From positions 1-36,870 of the forward strand of contig JAFZXM010000040.1 in assembly GCA_017616775.1 (NCBI GenBank): a stretch of 36,870 nucleotides of DNA. The letters run 5' to 3'. Below the pieces are notes generated by a model. The model saw only the letters and a program-made list of their open reading frames with translations, ran no database searches and had not been told where the DNA came from. The translations under genes and the position numbers were made by a program. The number at the start of each line of letters is the position of its first letter. Position 1 is the first letter of the stretch. This DNA comes from Bacteroidales bacterium. Lineage in GTDB: Bacteria; Bacteroidota; Bacteroidia; Bacteroidales; WCHB1-69. Below are positions 17,469 through 25,438 of the stretch, one piece after another.

Positions 17469-17969
17469 TTATTTTCTTAAATACTTACAAAAACTATAAT
17501 CATAAGGATGCTTTTCATCCGCCTTACATTTTATTTCTTCTTGCAAATTCCATTCCAAAAGATTTAATGCGGGGAAAAAAGCATCTGCATCCGGAAAATC
17601 GGCATGTATGCGGGTAAGATACAACACGGAAGTCATGGGCAACATTTGCCGATAAACAGACGCACCTCCCATTACAAACACCTTTTCATCGTTTTTACTC
17701 AACGCCAAAGCCTGCTCTATACTATAAGCCATATAACAGGCGGCATATACTTGCATTTCATTAAAAGTGACCACTATGTTTTTTCGTCCGGGAAGCGGTT
17801 TGTGCGGCAAAGACAAATAAGTGTTCTCGCCCATGATAACGGTGTGCCCGGAAGTGATTTCCTTGAAATGTTTTAAATCATTGGGCAAATGACATAACAA
17901 TTCATTTTTCCTTCCTATCTCATAATTGTTGCCTACGGCAACTATCATATTCAAATTATCTATTATCAT
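17469..17969 (-). CDS. folA: Dihydrofolate reductase
   Basis: Reduces dihydrofolate to tetrahydrofolate with NADPH. 166 residues, typical of chromosomal enzymes. Recognised by NMIVAVGNNYEIGRKNELLCHLPNDLKHFK (substrate loop), HTVIMGENTYLSLPHKPLPGRKNIVVT (cofactor site) and VFVMGGASVYRQML. The acidic active-site residue is the Asp of LPNDLKHFK. ATG at 17948 (MIVAVG) is a possible alternative start. It lies 7 bases behind glyQS in the operon. Confidence 0.94.
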   Translation of the reverse strand: MIIDNLNMIVAVGNNYEIGRKNELLCHLPNDLKHFKEITSGHTVIMGENTYLSLPHKPLPGRKNIVVTFNEMQVYAACYMAYSIEQALALSKNDEKVFVMGGASVYRQMLPMTSVLYLTRIHADFPDADAFFPALNLLEWNLQEEIKCKADEKHPYDYSFCKYLRK

Positions 17970-17976
17970 AATGTTC

Positions 17977-19512
17977 CTATTGTTTTATTGTTCGGCTTTC
18001 TTTTAACAATTCGGCAATACGTCTGGAAACATATTCCGAAGAAATACGCTCCTGTTGCATGGTAGTCCGCGTGCGTATGGTTACCGTATTGTCTTCCATG
18101 GTTTGATTGTCCACGGTAATGCAATAAGGCGTTCCTATGGCATCCTGACGACGATAACGACGGCCTATGGCATCTTTTTCATCATATTGACAATTATAAT
18201 CTTCCTGCAAATCCGACAATATCCGTCTTGCCTTTTCGGGCATGCCGTCTTTTTTTACCAAAGGTAACACCGCCACCTTGTAAGGTGCCAAAAATGCAGG
18301 CAAATTCATCACCACCCTTATTGAGCCGTCTTCCAATTTTTCTTCATTATAAGCATCGCTGATAATGGCAAGCAGCGTTCTATCCAATCCCACCGATGTT
18401 TCTACCACATAAGGCACATAACTTTCCCCTTGCTCCGGATCAAAATACTGCATTTTCTTTCCGGAATAATTCTGATGAGCCGTCAAATCGAAATCCGTGC
18501 GGGAATGTATGCCTTCCAATTCTTTGAATCCAAATGGAAAATCATATTCTATATCGGTAGCCGCATTGGCATAATGTGCCAGTTTTTCATGGTCGTGATA
18601 ACGATATTTTTGTGCACTTATTCCTAATGACTGATGCCATTTCATACGTTCGGCTTTCCAATATTCAAACCATTGGAGCTCTTCTCCCGGACGTACAAAG
18701 AATTGCATTTCCATCTGCTCGAATTCCCGCATGCGGAAAATGAACTGACGGGCGATTATCTCATTCCGGAAAGCCTTGCCTATTTGTGCTATTCCGAAAG
18801 GTATTTTCATCCTTCCGCTTTTTTGTACATTCAAAAAATTAACAAATATCCCTTGTGCCGTCTCCGGACGCAAATAGATGGTGTCGGTGCCCTCCGCGGT
18901 AGATCCCATCTGTGTGGAAAACATTAAATTGAATTGACGCACATCGGTCCAATTCCGTGTACCCGATATAGGACACACTATCCCCAAATCTTCTATCAAA
19001 GCCTTGATAGCCGGGAGATTGTTATCATTCATCGCCTGCACAAAACGGGCACGCACATCGTCTATCTTGGCTTGATATTCCAATACTCTCGCATTGGTCT
19101 GCCTGTACATGTTCTCGTCAAAATTTTCAAAGCGCTTGGCTGCTTTTTCCACCTCCTTGCCGATTTTGTCTTCTATTTTCTGGATATAATCCTCTATCAA
19201 CACATCCGCCCTGTATCTCTTTTTGGAATCCTTATTGTCTATCAAAGGATCGTTAAAAGCATCCACATGCCCCGATGCCTTCCAAATGGTGGGATGCATA
19301 AATATGGAGCTGTCTATCCCCACAATATTTTCATGCAATTGCACCATGGATTTCCACCAATATTGTTTGATATTGTTTTTGAGTTCCACACCCAACTGCC
19401 CGTAATCATACACTGCACTTAAGCCGTCATATATCTCACTGGAAGGAAATATAAATCCGTATTCCTTGGCGTGCGCCACTATCTTCTTAAATAATTCTTC
19501 ATTGTTTGCCAT
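17977..19512 (-). CDS. glyQS: Glycyl-tRNA synthetase, dimeric (alpha2) type
   Basis: Charges tRNA-Gly with glycine. 511 residues, the single-polypeptide type rather than the GlyQ/GlyS heterotetramer. Class II motifs are evident: YLRPETAQGIFVNFLNV, GRMKIPFGIAQIGKAFRNEI (motif 2 region), QFIFRMREFEQMEMQFF, and SVGLDRTLLAII (motif 3). The C-terminal anticodon-binding domain runs from about 405 (PYKVAVLPLVKKDGMPEKARRI). 12 bases behind mntP in the operon. Confidence 0.97.
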   Translation of the reverse strand: MANNEELFKKIVAHAKEYGFIFPSSEIYDGLSAVYDYGQLGVELKNNIKQYWWKSMVQLHENIVGIDSSIFMHPTIWKASGHVDAFNDPLIDNKDSKKRYRADVLIEDYIQKIEDKIGKEVEKAAKRFENFDENMYRQTNARVLEYQAKIDDVRARFVQAMNDNNLPAIKALIEDLGIVCPISGTRNWTDVRQFNLMFSTQMGSTAEGTDTIYLRPETAQGIFVNFLNVQKSGRMKIPFGIAQIGKAFRNEIIARQFIFRMREFEQMEMQFFVRPGEELQWFEYWKAERMKWHQSLGISAQKYRYHDHEKLAHYANAATDIEYDFPFGFKELEGIHSRTDFDLTAHQNYSGKKMQYFDPEQGESYVPYVVETSVGLDRTLLAIISDAYNEEKLEDGSIRVVMNLPAFLAPYKVAVLPLVKKDGMPEKARRILSDLQEDYNCQYDEKDAIGRRYRRQDAIGTPYCITVDNQTMEDNTVTIRTRTTMQQERISSEYVSRRIAELLKESRTIKQ

Positions 19513-19524
19513 AATATTATATTG

Positions 19525-20091
19525 CTAAAAAAACAAATGTTCCGTTAATATTTTTATACCTATTCCTATCAATATTATTCCACCCAGCACCTCCGCCTTA
19601 AAAGCCAAACGCTTTTTTAAATATACCCCCAACCAAGCACCGCCGGCGGAAAACAAAAAACTGACCAATCCCACTGTCAACACCGCCGCGCATACCTGTT
19701 TTATATCCTCTCCCACAAAAATAATCCCCGTTGCCAAAGCATCTATGCTGGTGGCTAATGATAAAACAATAATTGAACGGAAAGAATAATAATCCGTGCC
19801 CGAATTTTCCCCTTTATCCGACCTGAATCCGTCTATTATCATTTTTATGCCCAAAAACAATAATATTCCAAATGCCAACCAATGGTCAACAGCCATTATC
19901 TGCTGTGCAAAATTTTTGCACACCGCCCACCCCGCCAAAAGCATTACGCCTTGAAACAAGCCAAAGGACAATGCCATCATCACCCGCTTGCGCCCGGCAA
20001 CTTCCGACTGCACTATACCTGCCGTAAAAGATATACTGAAACAATCCATAGCCAAAGCGACCGCCAATAATATGATGAATAATATCCCCAC
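19525..20091 (-). CDS. mntP: Manganese efflux pump MntP
   Basis: 188 residues, six predicted transmembrane helices in two repeated halves, each with the family's conserved acidic residue in a helix: ALAMDCFSISFTAG (Asp16) and SLATSIDALATGI. It exports Mn2+ across the inner membrane. The frame starts with GTG; the next Met is inside helix 1, so GTG is likely right. First gene of the six-gene operon, with a -7 box about 26 bases upstream. In other bacteria mntP is often under Mn riboswitch or MntR control; I see neither in the short leader. Confidence 0.9.
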   Translation of the reverse strand: MGILFIILLAVALAMDCFSISFTAGIVQSEVAGRKRVMMALSFGLFQGVMLLAGWAVCKNFAQQIMAVDHWLAFGILLFLGIKMIIDGFRSDKGENSGTDYYSFRSIIVLSLATSIDALATGIIFVGEDIKQVCAAVLTVGLVSFLFSAGGAWLGVYLKKRLAFKAEVLGGIILIGIGIKILTEHLFF

Positions 20092-20116
20092 TTTATATTG
20101 CTTTAATCATAAAAAG

Positions 20117-20124
20117 CAAAGATA
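20117..20124 (-). promoter_or_regulatory. -7 box for the mntP-glyQS-folA-clpS-recQ operon
   Basis: Minus-strand TATCTTTG followed by CTTTTT, about 25 bases before the GTG start of mntP. Confidence 0.55.
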
Positions 20125-20321
20125 GCATTTTTTTTCCTAAAAACAAAACATCCCCCGCATACCCGATAATTCAGGCCGAACTTAAAAAAACACTTTCAGG
20201 CAAACAACACAAACGCTTGCAGTTTTGCCATATCATTACATTTGCCGGAAAATTTATTTTCGGGGATACCCAATACAAGCTCATCTCTTCTTTTTATGGC
20301 TGATTGCACCGCAACATTTAA

Positions 20322-20867
20322 TCAAACACGGAGAGAAGGCTGCCTTAATTTCTTCATCAACAATATCAACAAACAATAATAAACAAGCGTAATTGCCGCA
20401 ATGACAAACAATAACAACCAATTGCTTCGGAAACATCTGTCCAGCAATATTAAAGGAAATACCAACAAAGGAAGCACAAAAGCAGGCGCCATGACTAAAT
20501 TTGTCGTCTTGCGGCGTTTGATTTTTTCTTCTTCACTTTCACTATCGGTTTTTATTTCCTTTTGTTTCCGAAAATAGAAAATTAATGTATATAACCACAT
20601 AATAATCAATAAGATATTCCACACCGACAATATTAAATTCTGCCTTATTATTGAATATATGCTTATTCCTTCTGGAAAGAATTGAAACAATATGAAAATT
20701 AATAAAATACACGTCGGAAGAAAGCAAAGGAAGAGGATAACATACATTTTTAAAAGGGATTCCAATCTTTTTTTGTTATCTTTCCGTATTGTCACAATAT
20801 GGATAATAAACCATATCAACAGCAATATGATTCCGACCATGTTCAACACTGTAAATATATCTTTCAT
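20322..20867 (-). CDS. Membrane protein of unknown function
   Basis: 181 residues from ATG 20867; a TTG five codons earlier is the only longer option. About five transmembrane segments: near 9-27, 43-65, 78-98, then after a charged, KR/E-rich cytoplasmic linker (KQKEIKTDSESEEEKIKRRK) near 127-145 and 150-170. I recognise no family. It stands alone between the mntP promoter region and a dead IS element, with its own -7 box and an unusually long, structured leader (20880-20960). Confidence 0.7.
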   Translation of the reverse strand: MKDIFTVLNMVGIILLLIWFIIHIVTIRKDNKKRLESLLKMYVILFLCFLPTCILLIFILFQFFPEGISIYSIIRQNLILSVWNILLIIMWLYTLIFYFRKQKEIKTDSESEEEKIKRRKTTNLVMAPAFVLPLLVFPLILLDRCFRSNWLLLFVIAAITLVYYCLLILLMKKLRQPSLRV

Positions 20868-20879
20868 TTTATCCGATGC

Positions 20880-20960
20880 CAACCCCGAAATTTATTTTTG
20901 CTTTTCGTTGAAGTTTTTTGACAGCCGGGGTTGCATTAAAACTATCCCAACCTCAACGAA
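20880..20960 (-). promoter_or_regulatory. Structured 5' leader with interleaved inverted repeats
   Basis: The transcript starting near 20970 has a leader of about 100 bases. In it, CAACCCCG (20880-20887) pairs with CGGGGTTG (20926-20933), and TTCGTTGA (20904-20911) pairs with TCAACGAA (20953-20960). The order is interleaved, which in RNA is pseudoknot topology. The first arm lies 12 bases before the ATG, so folding could hide the start region. No known riboswitch class is recognised. Confidence 0.35.
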
Positions 20961-20976
20961 CGGCTATTTCAAATTG

Positions 20977-20984
20977 CAAAGTTA
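20977..20984 (-). promoter_or_regulatory. -7 box for the 20322-20867 membrane-protein gene
   Basis: Minus-strand TAACTTTG followed by CAATTT, about 110 bases before the ATG. Confidence 0.5.
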
Positions 20985-21040
20985 AATAAAATTTTAATAC
21001 GAAAATCCTTTCTTCAATTTTTATATTATATGTCAATAAG

Positions 21041-22097
21041 TTATATGCACAATACTTGAGATTGAAAAAGTTTCAAACGTACTATCTGTTCGTACCGACA
21101 CATGTTATAAATCAAATTGTTCATTCCTATTACTGATTTTGCCCTTGCTATCCCTATAGTACGAACAAATAACTTGTTCATAACACATTCCATAAAACCA
21201 AATATATGTTTCACCAAACATCGTGTATGAGATTTTATCTTATTGTTTTTCTTCTGTTCCTCTGTTAACGGATGCCCTCTATATCCCTTTTCACATATTC
21301 TGTCTTTTACATCATATTTCTTCAGTATTTCTCCCTGTCCCACATACGCTCCGTCGGCATACAAATTCTGACCTTTATCCTTTTCTGTAAACAATTTGTC
21401 TAATGATTGTGAATCATGTGTTGAGGCAGTGGTGGTTTCTTGGCTGATTATCAGTTTACTTCTTGTATCTCCTTTGATATGGTTTTTGTATCCATAATAG
21501 TTTACACCTCCTTTTTGTGTCCAACGGGCATCTATATCTTTTTGGCTTTTTTTATGAGGCCTGTCTTGCCACAATTCCTTGCCACCGCCTTGCTTGATTT
21601 GTTTGTTTTCTTCCGGTGTATTGTGTTGGCGTGGTGCTAATACAAAACTTGCATCTACCATCCGGCCTTCATTGAATATCAATTGTTGGTCGTTTAAAAA
21701 ATCCACAAACTTCTGAAACAGAATTTCAGATGCTCCGCTTTTTACTAACTTCTCGCGGAATAACCATATCGTTTTCGCATCAGGAACTTTATCTCCACTT
21801 GACAAACCAAGAAAACGACGAAAAGATACTCTATCCTCTATTTGGTATTCTGTTTGGTCATCACTGAGGTTGTAGTATCACCATTATCTTAAACATCATC
21901 ACCACATCATACGGCTTTGCCCCGACTTTGCTCTTTTTGTCCTTATTCAATACTGCTTCCTCTAAATCTTTACGAAACATCTCAAAATCTATCACTTTCG
22001 ACAATTTTTCCAACGGATTGCCTATCTTGGAAAGTCTTTCATATCTATTATCCTCATCAAACAATGTTTTGTATCCTGTCTCTTTGTATTTCTGCAT
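21041..22097 (-). pseudogene. IS5-family transposase, frameshifted and inactive
   Basis: Two frames make one transposase. The N-terminal frame (21861-22097, 78 codons: DUF772-like MQKYKETGYKTLF to MMFKIMVILQ) ends in a premature stop. The rest (YNLSDDQTEYQIEDRVSFRRFLGL, then 21041-21805) continues in another frame. The DDE region shows the first Asp (MVDASFV) and the second (YADGAYVG). At the third position the family pattern R-x-x-V-E-x-x-FG reads RCLVKHIFG, with Lys (AAA, 21209-21211) where the catalytic Glu is expected. The element is therefore dead twice over. I could not identify matching terminal inverted repeats; the gap 20985-21040 and the stretch 22098-22190 are AT-rich and may hold eroded ends. 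Confidence 0.88.
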
Positions 22098-22190
22098 GGC
22101 TCTTCTTTTTGAATTACAATTATTTAACGAAGAAATTAATTTCTTATTCTTTGATTGTTAATTTTTTATCTATTTTTAGAGATGTCCTAC

Positions 22191-22224
22191 AAAAAAAAAG
22201 CAGTGGAAATTCCACTGCTTTTTT
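22191..22224 (-). terminator. Intrinsic terminator of the acyl-CoA ligase gene
   Basis: Stem GCAGTGG/CCACTGC (extendable by AA/TT) around 22200-22218, flanked by nine A and six T, about 16 bases beyond the stop codon. Confidence 0.9.
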
Positions 22225-22239
22225 GCTTTGTACATTTTA

Positions 22240-24012
22240 CTATTTATACAAATCCTCAATAGTTGCCTGATACCGCTCATTTACTTTATGCCGTTTGACC
22301 TTGAGCGTGGGTGTGATGATACCCGTAGCCATTGACCATTCGTCGGCAATCAGTGCGAATTTTTTTACCTGTTCCGTTTCACCGAACAATTCATTATATT
22401 TGTTGATTTCTTTGCCAAAACGTTTTATCACCGTCTCGTTTTTCACTATTTCCTCGGCAGTGGTATAGGGAATGTCGTGCCTGCGGCACCATCCTTTTAA
22501 AAATTCAAAATCGGGAGCTATCAAAGCGGCTACAAATTTTTGGTTTTCACCTAATACCACCATATGTTCTATAAACGGAGACTCTTCGCATTTGTCCTCT
22601 ATTTTTTGCGGGTTTACATATTTGCCGAAAGATGTTTTGAACAAATTTTTCAAACGTCCCGTTATCACCACTTGTCCCTTTTCGTTAATTTTCCCCAAAT
22701 CCCCGGTGTGATACCAACCTTCACTGTCTATCACTTCGTTGGTTAAATCAGGTTCTTTATAATAGCCCATCATTACATTATGTCCGCGACATATTATTTC
22801 ATTGTTTTCTGTTATTCTCACCTCCACTCCCGGAAGAGGAAATCCTACCGTTCCCGCTTCCCTGCCGTTTCTTTCCCTGCAACTCACCGCTATCACAGGC
22901 GATGTTTCGGTAGATCCATAACCTTCGTACACCGGCATGCCTATTGCGGAAAAAAACGATGCCAGTCTGGGCTGTATGCTTGCCGCTCCCGACACCACTA
23001 TGTCAAAATTGCCGCCCACGGCTTTGCGGATTTTACTATACACCATTATATCAGCAATTTTATGTCTGATATTGTACCACCACGAACGGTCGGCATCCTG
23101 TATTTTATATTCCTGGGCCAATTGTATGGCACTGCGAAATATCTTCCGCGGCAAGGGTTTCATATTTTTGCTGTTGTTCCATATTTTGTCAAACATCTTT
23201 TCCAACACCCTCGGCACTGCAGACATCATAGTGGGATTCACCTCTTTTATGTTTTCACCTATGGTGCCTAAATTTTGGGCATAATATACCGACATGCCCA
23301 AATATTGATACAAAAATACCAACATACGCTCATATGCATGGCACAAAGGCAAGAAACTCAATGCCCTTTTGGACCATTTGGCCGGAGTTTGCTGCAAATT
23401 TTCCAACTGCTTGATTATATTGTCATGCGACAACATCACCCCTTTGGGCGTGCCTGTGGTTCCCGAAGTGTACATGATGGTGGAACAATCCTGCGGCCTT
23501 ACCGCATCCCTTCTGCGATTCAACTCCTCCTCGTCGGGATTTTGCCTGCCCAATTCTATCAACTGCGCCAAATACGGATACTCCCCTCTGTCTATAAAAG
23601 TATATATATATTCCAAATGCGCAATATCTTCTTTTATCGGTTTAATCCTGCTCAACACTTCCAAGCCTTCCAACACCACCAAACGCATCCCCGAATGATT
23701 AATGATATGACGATAATCCTCGGTACTGCTTGTGGGATACATCGGAACCGATATAGCCCCTATTTGCATAATGGCCATATCCAACATGTTCCACTCCGGA
23801 CGATTGGAAGAGATGATACCTATTCTGTCTCCTGTCTGTATGCCCAATTTAATAAAAGCATAACTGATATTATCCGTTATCTGCTTATATTCTTGCGGAG
23901 AATATTTTACCCATTCCCCGTCCCGCTTTCCGGCCAAAGCAATTTTCTGCTCCGGATATCTTTCTTCATACTGCAAAAGTATATCAAACAATCTTGTTCT
24001 TTCCTTGATCAT
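22240..24012 (-). CDS. Long-chain-fatty-acid--CoA ligase (AMP-forming)
   Basis: Activates fatty acids to acyl-CoA through an acyl-adenylate; probably at the inner membrane face. 590 residues, typical of the FAA1/FadD-like branch in Bacteroidetes. Adenylation motifs: TIMYTSGTTGTPKGVMLSHDN (P-loop), EGYGSTETSP, YHTGDLGKINEKGQVVITGRLKNLFKTSFGKYVNP (hinge and core). The catalytic Lys is expected in the C-terminal domain (PTLKVKRHKV). Its promoter lies in the region shared with the divergent LytTR regulator gene. Confidence 0.93.
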   Translation of the reverse strand: MIKERTRLFDILLQYEERYPEQKIALAGKRDGEWVKYSPQEYKQITDNISYAFIKLGIQTGDRIGIISSNRPEWNMLDMAIMQIGAISVPMYPTSSTEDYRHIINHSGMRLVVLEGLEVLSRIKPIKEDIAHLEYIYTFIDRGEYPYLAQLIELGRQNPDEEELNRRRDAVRPQDCSTIMYTSGTTGTPKGVMLSHDNIIKQLENLQQTPAKWSKRALSFLPLCHAYERMLVFLYQYLGMSVYYAQNLGTIGENIKEVNPTMMSAVPRVLEKMFDKIWNNSKNMKPLPRKIFRSAIQLAQEYKIQDADRSWWYNIRHKIADIMVYSKIRKAVGGNFDIVVSGAASIQPRLASFFSAIGMPVYEGYGSTETSPVIAVSCRERNGREAGTVGFPLPGVEVRITENNEIICRGHNVMMGYYKEPDLTNEVIDSEGWYHTGDLGKINEKGQVVITGRLKNLFKTSFGKYVNPQKIEDKCEESPFIEHMVVLGENQKFVAALIAPDFEFLKGWCRRHDIPYTTAEEIVKNETVIKRFGKEINKYNELFGETEQVKKFALIADEWSMATGIITPTLKVKRHKVNERYQATIEDLYK

Positions 24013-24062
24013 GTTTTCTGTTTTTTGTATTTTTTTATTGTTTTATCCGAAAAAAATTTGTG

Positions 24063-24070
24063 CAAAGATG
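24063..24070 (-). promoter_or_regulatory. Probable -7 box for the acyl-CoA ligase gene
   Basis: Minus-strand CATCTTTG followed by CAC, one mismatch to TAnnTTTG, about 51 bases before the ATG. Confidence 0.4.
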
Positions 24071-24128
24071 AAATTTTTTTCATCATCTTCCAACTTGCTT
24101 GTTATAAAAGGGATAACAGCGGTTTGAA

Positions 24129-24179
24129 TGTGGTAAAATCGTAATCTGAGGGGTGAAAATTCCAACTGTGGGGTAAAAT
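24129..24179 (+). promoter_or_regulatory. Three direct repeats phased at 20 bp; candidate operator
   Basis: TGTGGTAAAAT (24129), TGAGGGGTGAAAAT (24147) and TGTGGGGTAAAAT (24167) share TGnGG..GT(G)AAAAT. Their GGT triplets are at 24132, 24152 and 24172, exactly 20 bp apart, so they face the same side of the helix. The third overlaps where the -33 element of the LytTR promoter should be. LytTR proteins bind direct repeats about two helical turns apart, so autoregulation is a reasonable guess; the box could also act on the divergent ligase gene. Confidence 0.5.
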
Positions 24180-24193
24180 AAAAAAATATATGC

Positions 24194-24201
24194 TATCTTT
24201 G
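24194..24201 (+). promoter_or_regulatory. -7 box for the LytTR regulator gene
   Basis: TATCTTTG followed by CATTTT, 20 bases before the ATG at 24221. Confidence 0.6.
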
Positions 24202-24220
24202 CATTTTAAAGAACCTTGGC

Positions 24221-25075
24221 ATGAATAGAAAAATACCCGATTATTTGACAAGTAAAGCGGTTAATTGCAAACTTTTGATATTTGTTACGGTATTTTCCAT
24301 TGTATTTGTCAACATATACACCCCTTTTGAATATTCCACCTGGTTCAATACCAATAGTTCCACCTGGCGGCTTATATACACAATTATCGCCATTATAGGC
24401 GGTGTGGTCTTACTTACTGCCAGCAGAATAATTATGTATTACACACATCAAAAAAATGCAATATCAATATTGCAATACTGCATCTGGATAATAGCGGAAA
24501 TACTACTGATAGCCACCGTTTACACCCTTTTTAACTGTTTTGTATTGAATGACAGCCGCGATTTTTCGGACATATTCCAACGTTCCGTCAGCTTTATCCC
24601 TCTTATTCTCTTTATTCCTTACACCGTTTCTTATCTTTATTTTGCACTTAAAGAACGGGAAAGAAAAATCAATGACCTGCTTACGGAACAAAAAGACAAT
24701 GCTCCCCGCGCAAAAACAGAATCCGACAAAACCATCCTTTTCAAAGATGAAAAGGACACTCTCAAATTATCGGTAAAACAAACCTATGTGTATTTTTTGG
24801 AAGCAGCAGACAATTACATAAACATCTATTACCTGAATAAAAATAAATTGAGTAAATGTATTCTGCGCAATACGCTTAAAAACATGGAAGAACAATTGAA
24901 ATGCTACGGCTTTATCCGATGCCACCGTTCTTATATGGTCAACCTCAACAAAATAAAGCTTATACATAAAGAAAAGGACGGTTTGTTCATTAATTTGGAC
25001 TTGGAAGGAATAGATGACATTCCCATATCCAAAACCTATGCCGAAGACATTTTGCAAATGTTTTCACAATTGTAA
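24221..25075 (+). CDS. Membrane-anchored LytTR-family transcription regulator
   Basis: 284 residues. The N-terminal half has four hydrophobic segments (about 17-37, 50-69, 84-106, 125-146) and no receiver domain. A short charged helix (KERERKINDLLTEQKD) links it to a C-terminal LytTR DNA-binding domain (about 175-284): VYFLEAADNYINIYYL, LRNTLKNMEEQL, FIRCHRSYMVNLNKI, PISKTYAEDILQMF. The His/Arg of the RCHRSYMVNL segment matches the usual DNA-contact region. The membrane part may sense a signal directly, as in one-component LytTR membrane proteins; the signal is unknown. No histidine kinase is adjacent. The promoter carries three phased repeats that may be its own site. Confidence 0.88.
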   Translation: MNRKIPDYLTSKAVNCKLLIFVTVFSIVFVNIYTPFEYSTWFNTNSSTWRLIYTIIAIIGGVVLLTASRIIMYYTHQKNAISILQYCIWIIAEILLIATVYTLFNCFVLNDSRDFSDIFQRSVSFIPLILFIPYTVSYLYFALKERERKINDLLTEQKDNAPRAKTESDKTILFKDEKDTLKLSVKQTYVYFLEAADNYINIYYLNKNKLSKCILRNTLKNMEEQLKCYGFIRCHRSYMVNLNKIKLIHKEKDGLFINLDLEGIDDIPISKTYAEDILQMFSQL

Positions 25076-25221
25076 AACACACCCTGCGAAAATAAATGCA
25101 AAAAAATTTGTTTTCCGCCCTTTAATGCTGCCAGCACTCTAAATTTCCCCAACCATTTGTCCCTATCCTTCCCTTGGGGTTAATTGCTTGTTGCAACATT
25201 TTGCCCTCTTGCCGTATCCAT

Positions 25222-25258
25222 AAAAAAAACCGCCGTTGCATAAAAGCAAACGACGGTT
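25222..25258 (-). terminator. Intrinsic terminator behind tRNA-Lys
   Basis: Imperfect stem between AACCGCCGTT and its partner at 25250-25258, followed on the minus strand by eight T, 16 bases beyond the tRNA 3' end. The remaining 25076-25221, downstream of the LytTR gene, shows no gene. Confidence 0.6.
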
Positions 25259-25273
25259 CCACTAACCCTTAAG

Positions 25274-25346
25274 TGTTCCAGCTGGGATTCGAACCCAGGA
25301 CCCCATCCTTAAAAGGGATGTGCTCTACCTGCTGAGCTACTGAAAC
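25274..25346 (-). tRNA. tRNA-Lys (anticodon TTT)
   Basis: Full cloverleaf on the minus strand: acceptor GTTTCAG/CTGGAAC, D-arm GCTC...GAGC, anticodon stem CATCC/GGATG with loop CTTTTAA (anticodon TTT), T-arm CTGGG-TTCGAAT-CCCAG, discriminator A. No CCA is encoded. Confidence 0.97.
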
Positions 25347-25364
25347 GCCCTTTGTTTCGGATTG

Positions 25365-25372
25365 CAAAGGTA
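25365..25372 (-). promoter_or_regulatory. -7 box for tRNA-Lys
   Basis: Minus-strand TACCTTTG followed by CAATC, 19 bases before the tRNA 5' end. Confidence 0.6.
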
Positions 25373-25438
25373 ACATTTTTTTGTTTACAAACCCCTATTT
25401 TGCAAATATTTTTTTATTGTGAGTCAAATTATTGTTTT

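Noticed and set aside
21861..21880. Programmed ribosomal frameshift in the IS5 transposase
   Set aside because: There is no slippery run of A or T at the junction, and the lost bases fit a deletion of one 11-bp repeat unit better.
22098..22190. Right terminal inverted repeat of the IS5 element near AGAGATGTCC
   Set aside because: I found no matching sequence on the left side near 20985-21040, so the boundary cannot be supported.
23275..24144. Plus-strand open frame of 289 codons opposite the acyl-CoA ligase gene
   Set aside because: Low-quality sequence rich in His, Arg and Phe, antisense to a clear enzyme, and it runs into the divergent promoter region.
24129..24179. CRISPR array
   Set aside because: Only three degenerate short repeats with about 7-base spacers; no cas genes anywhere in the window.
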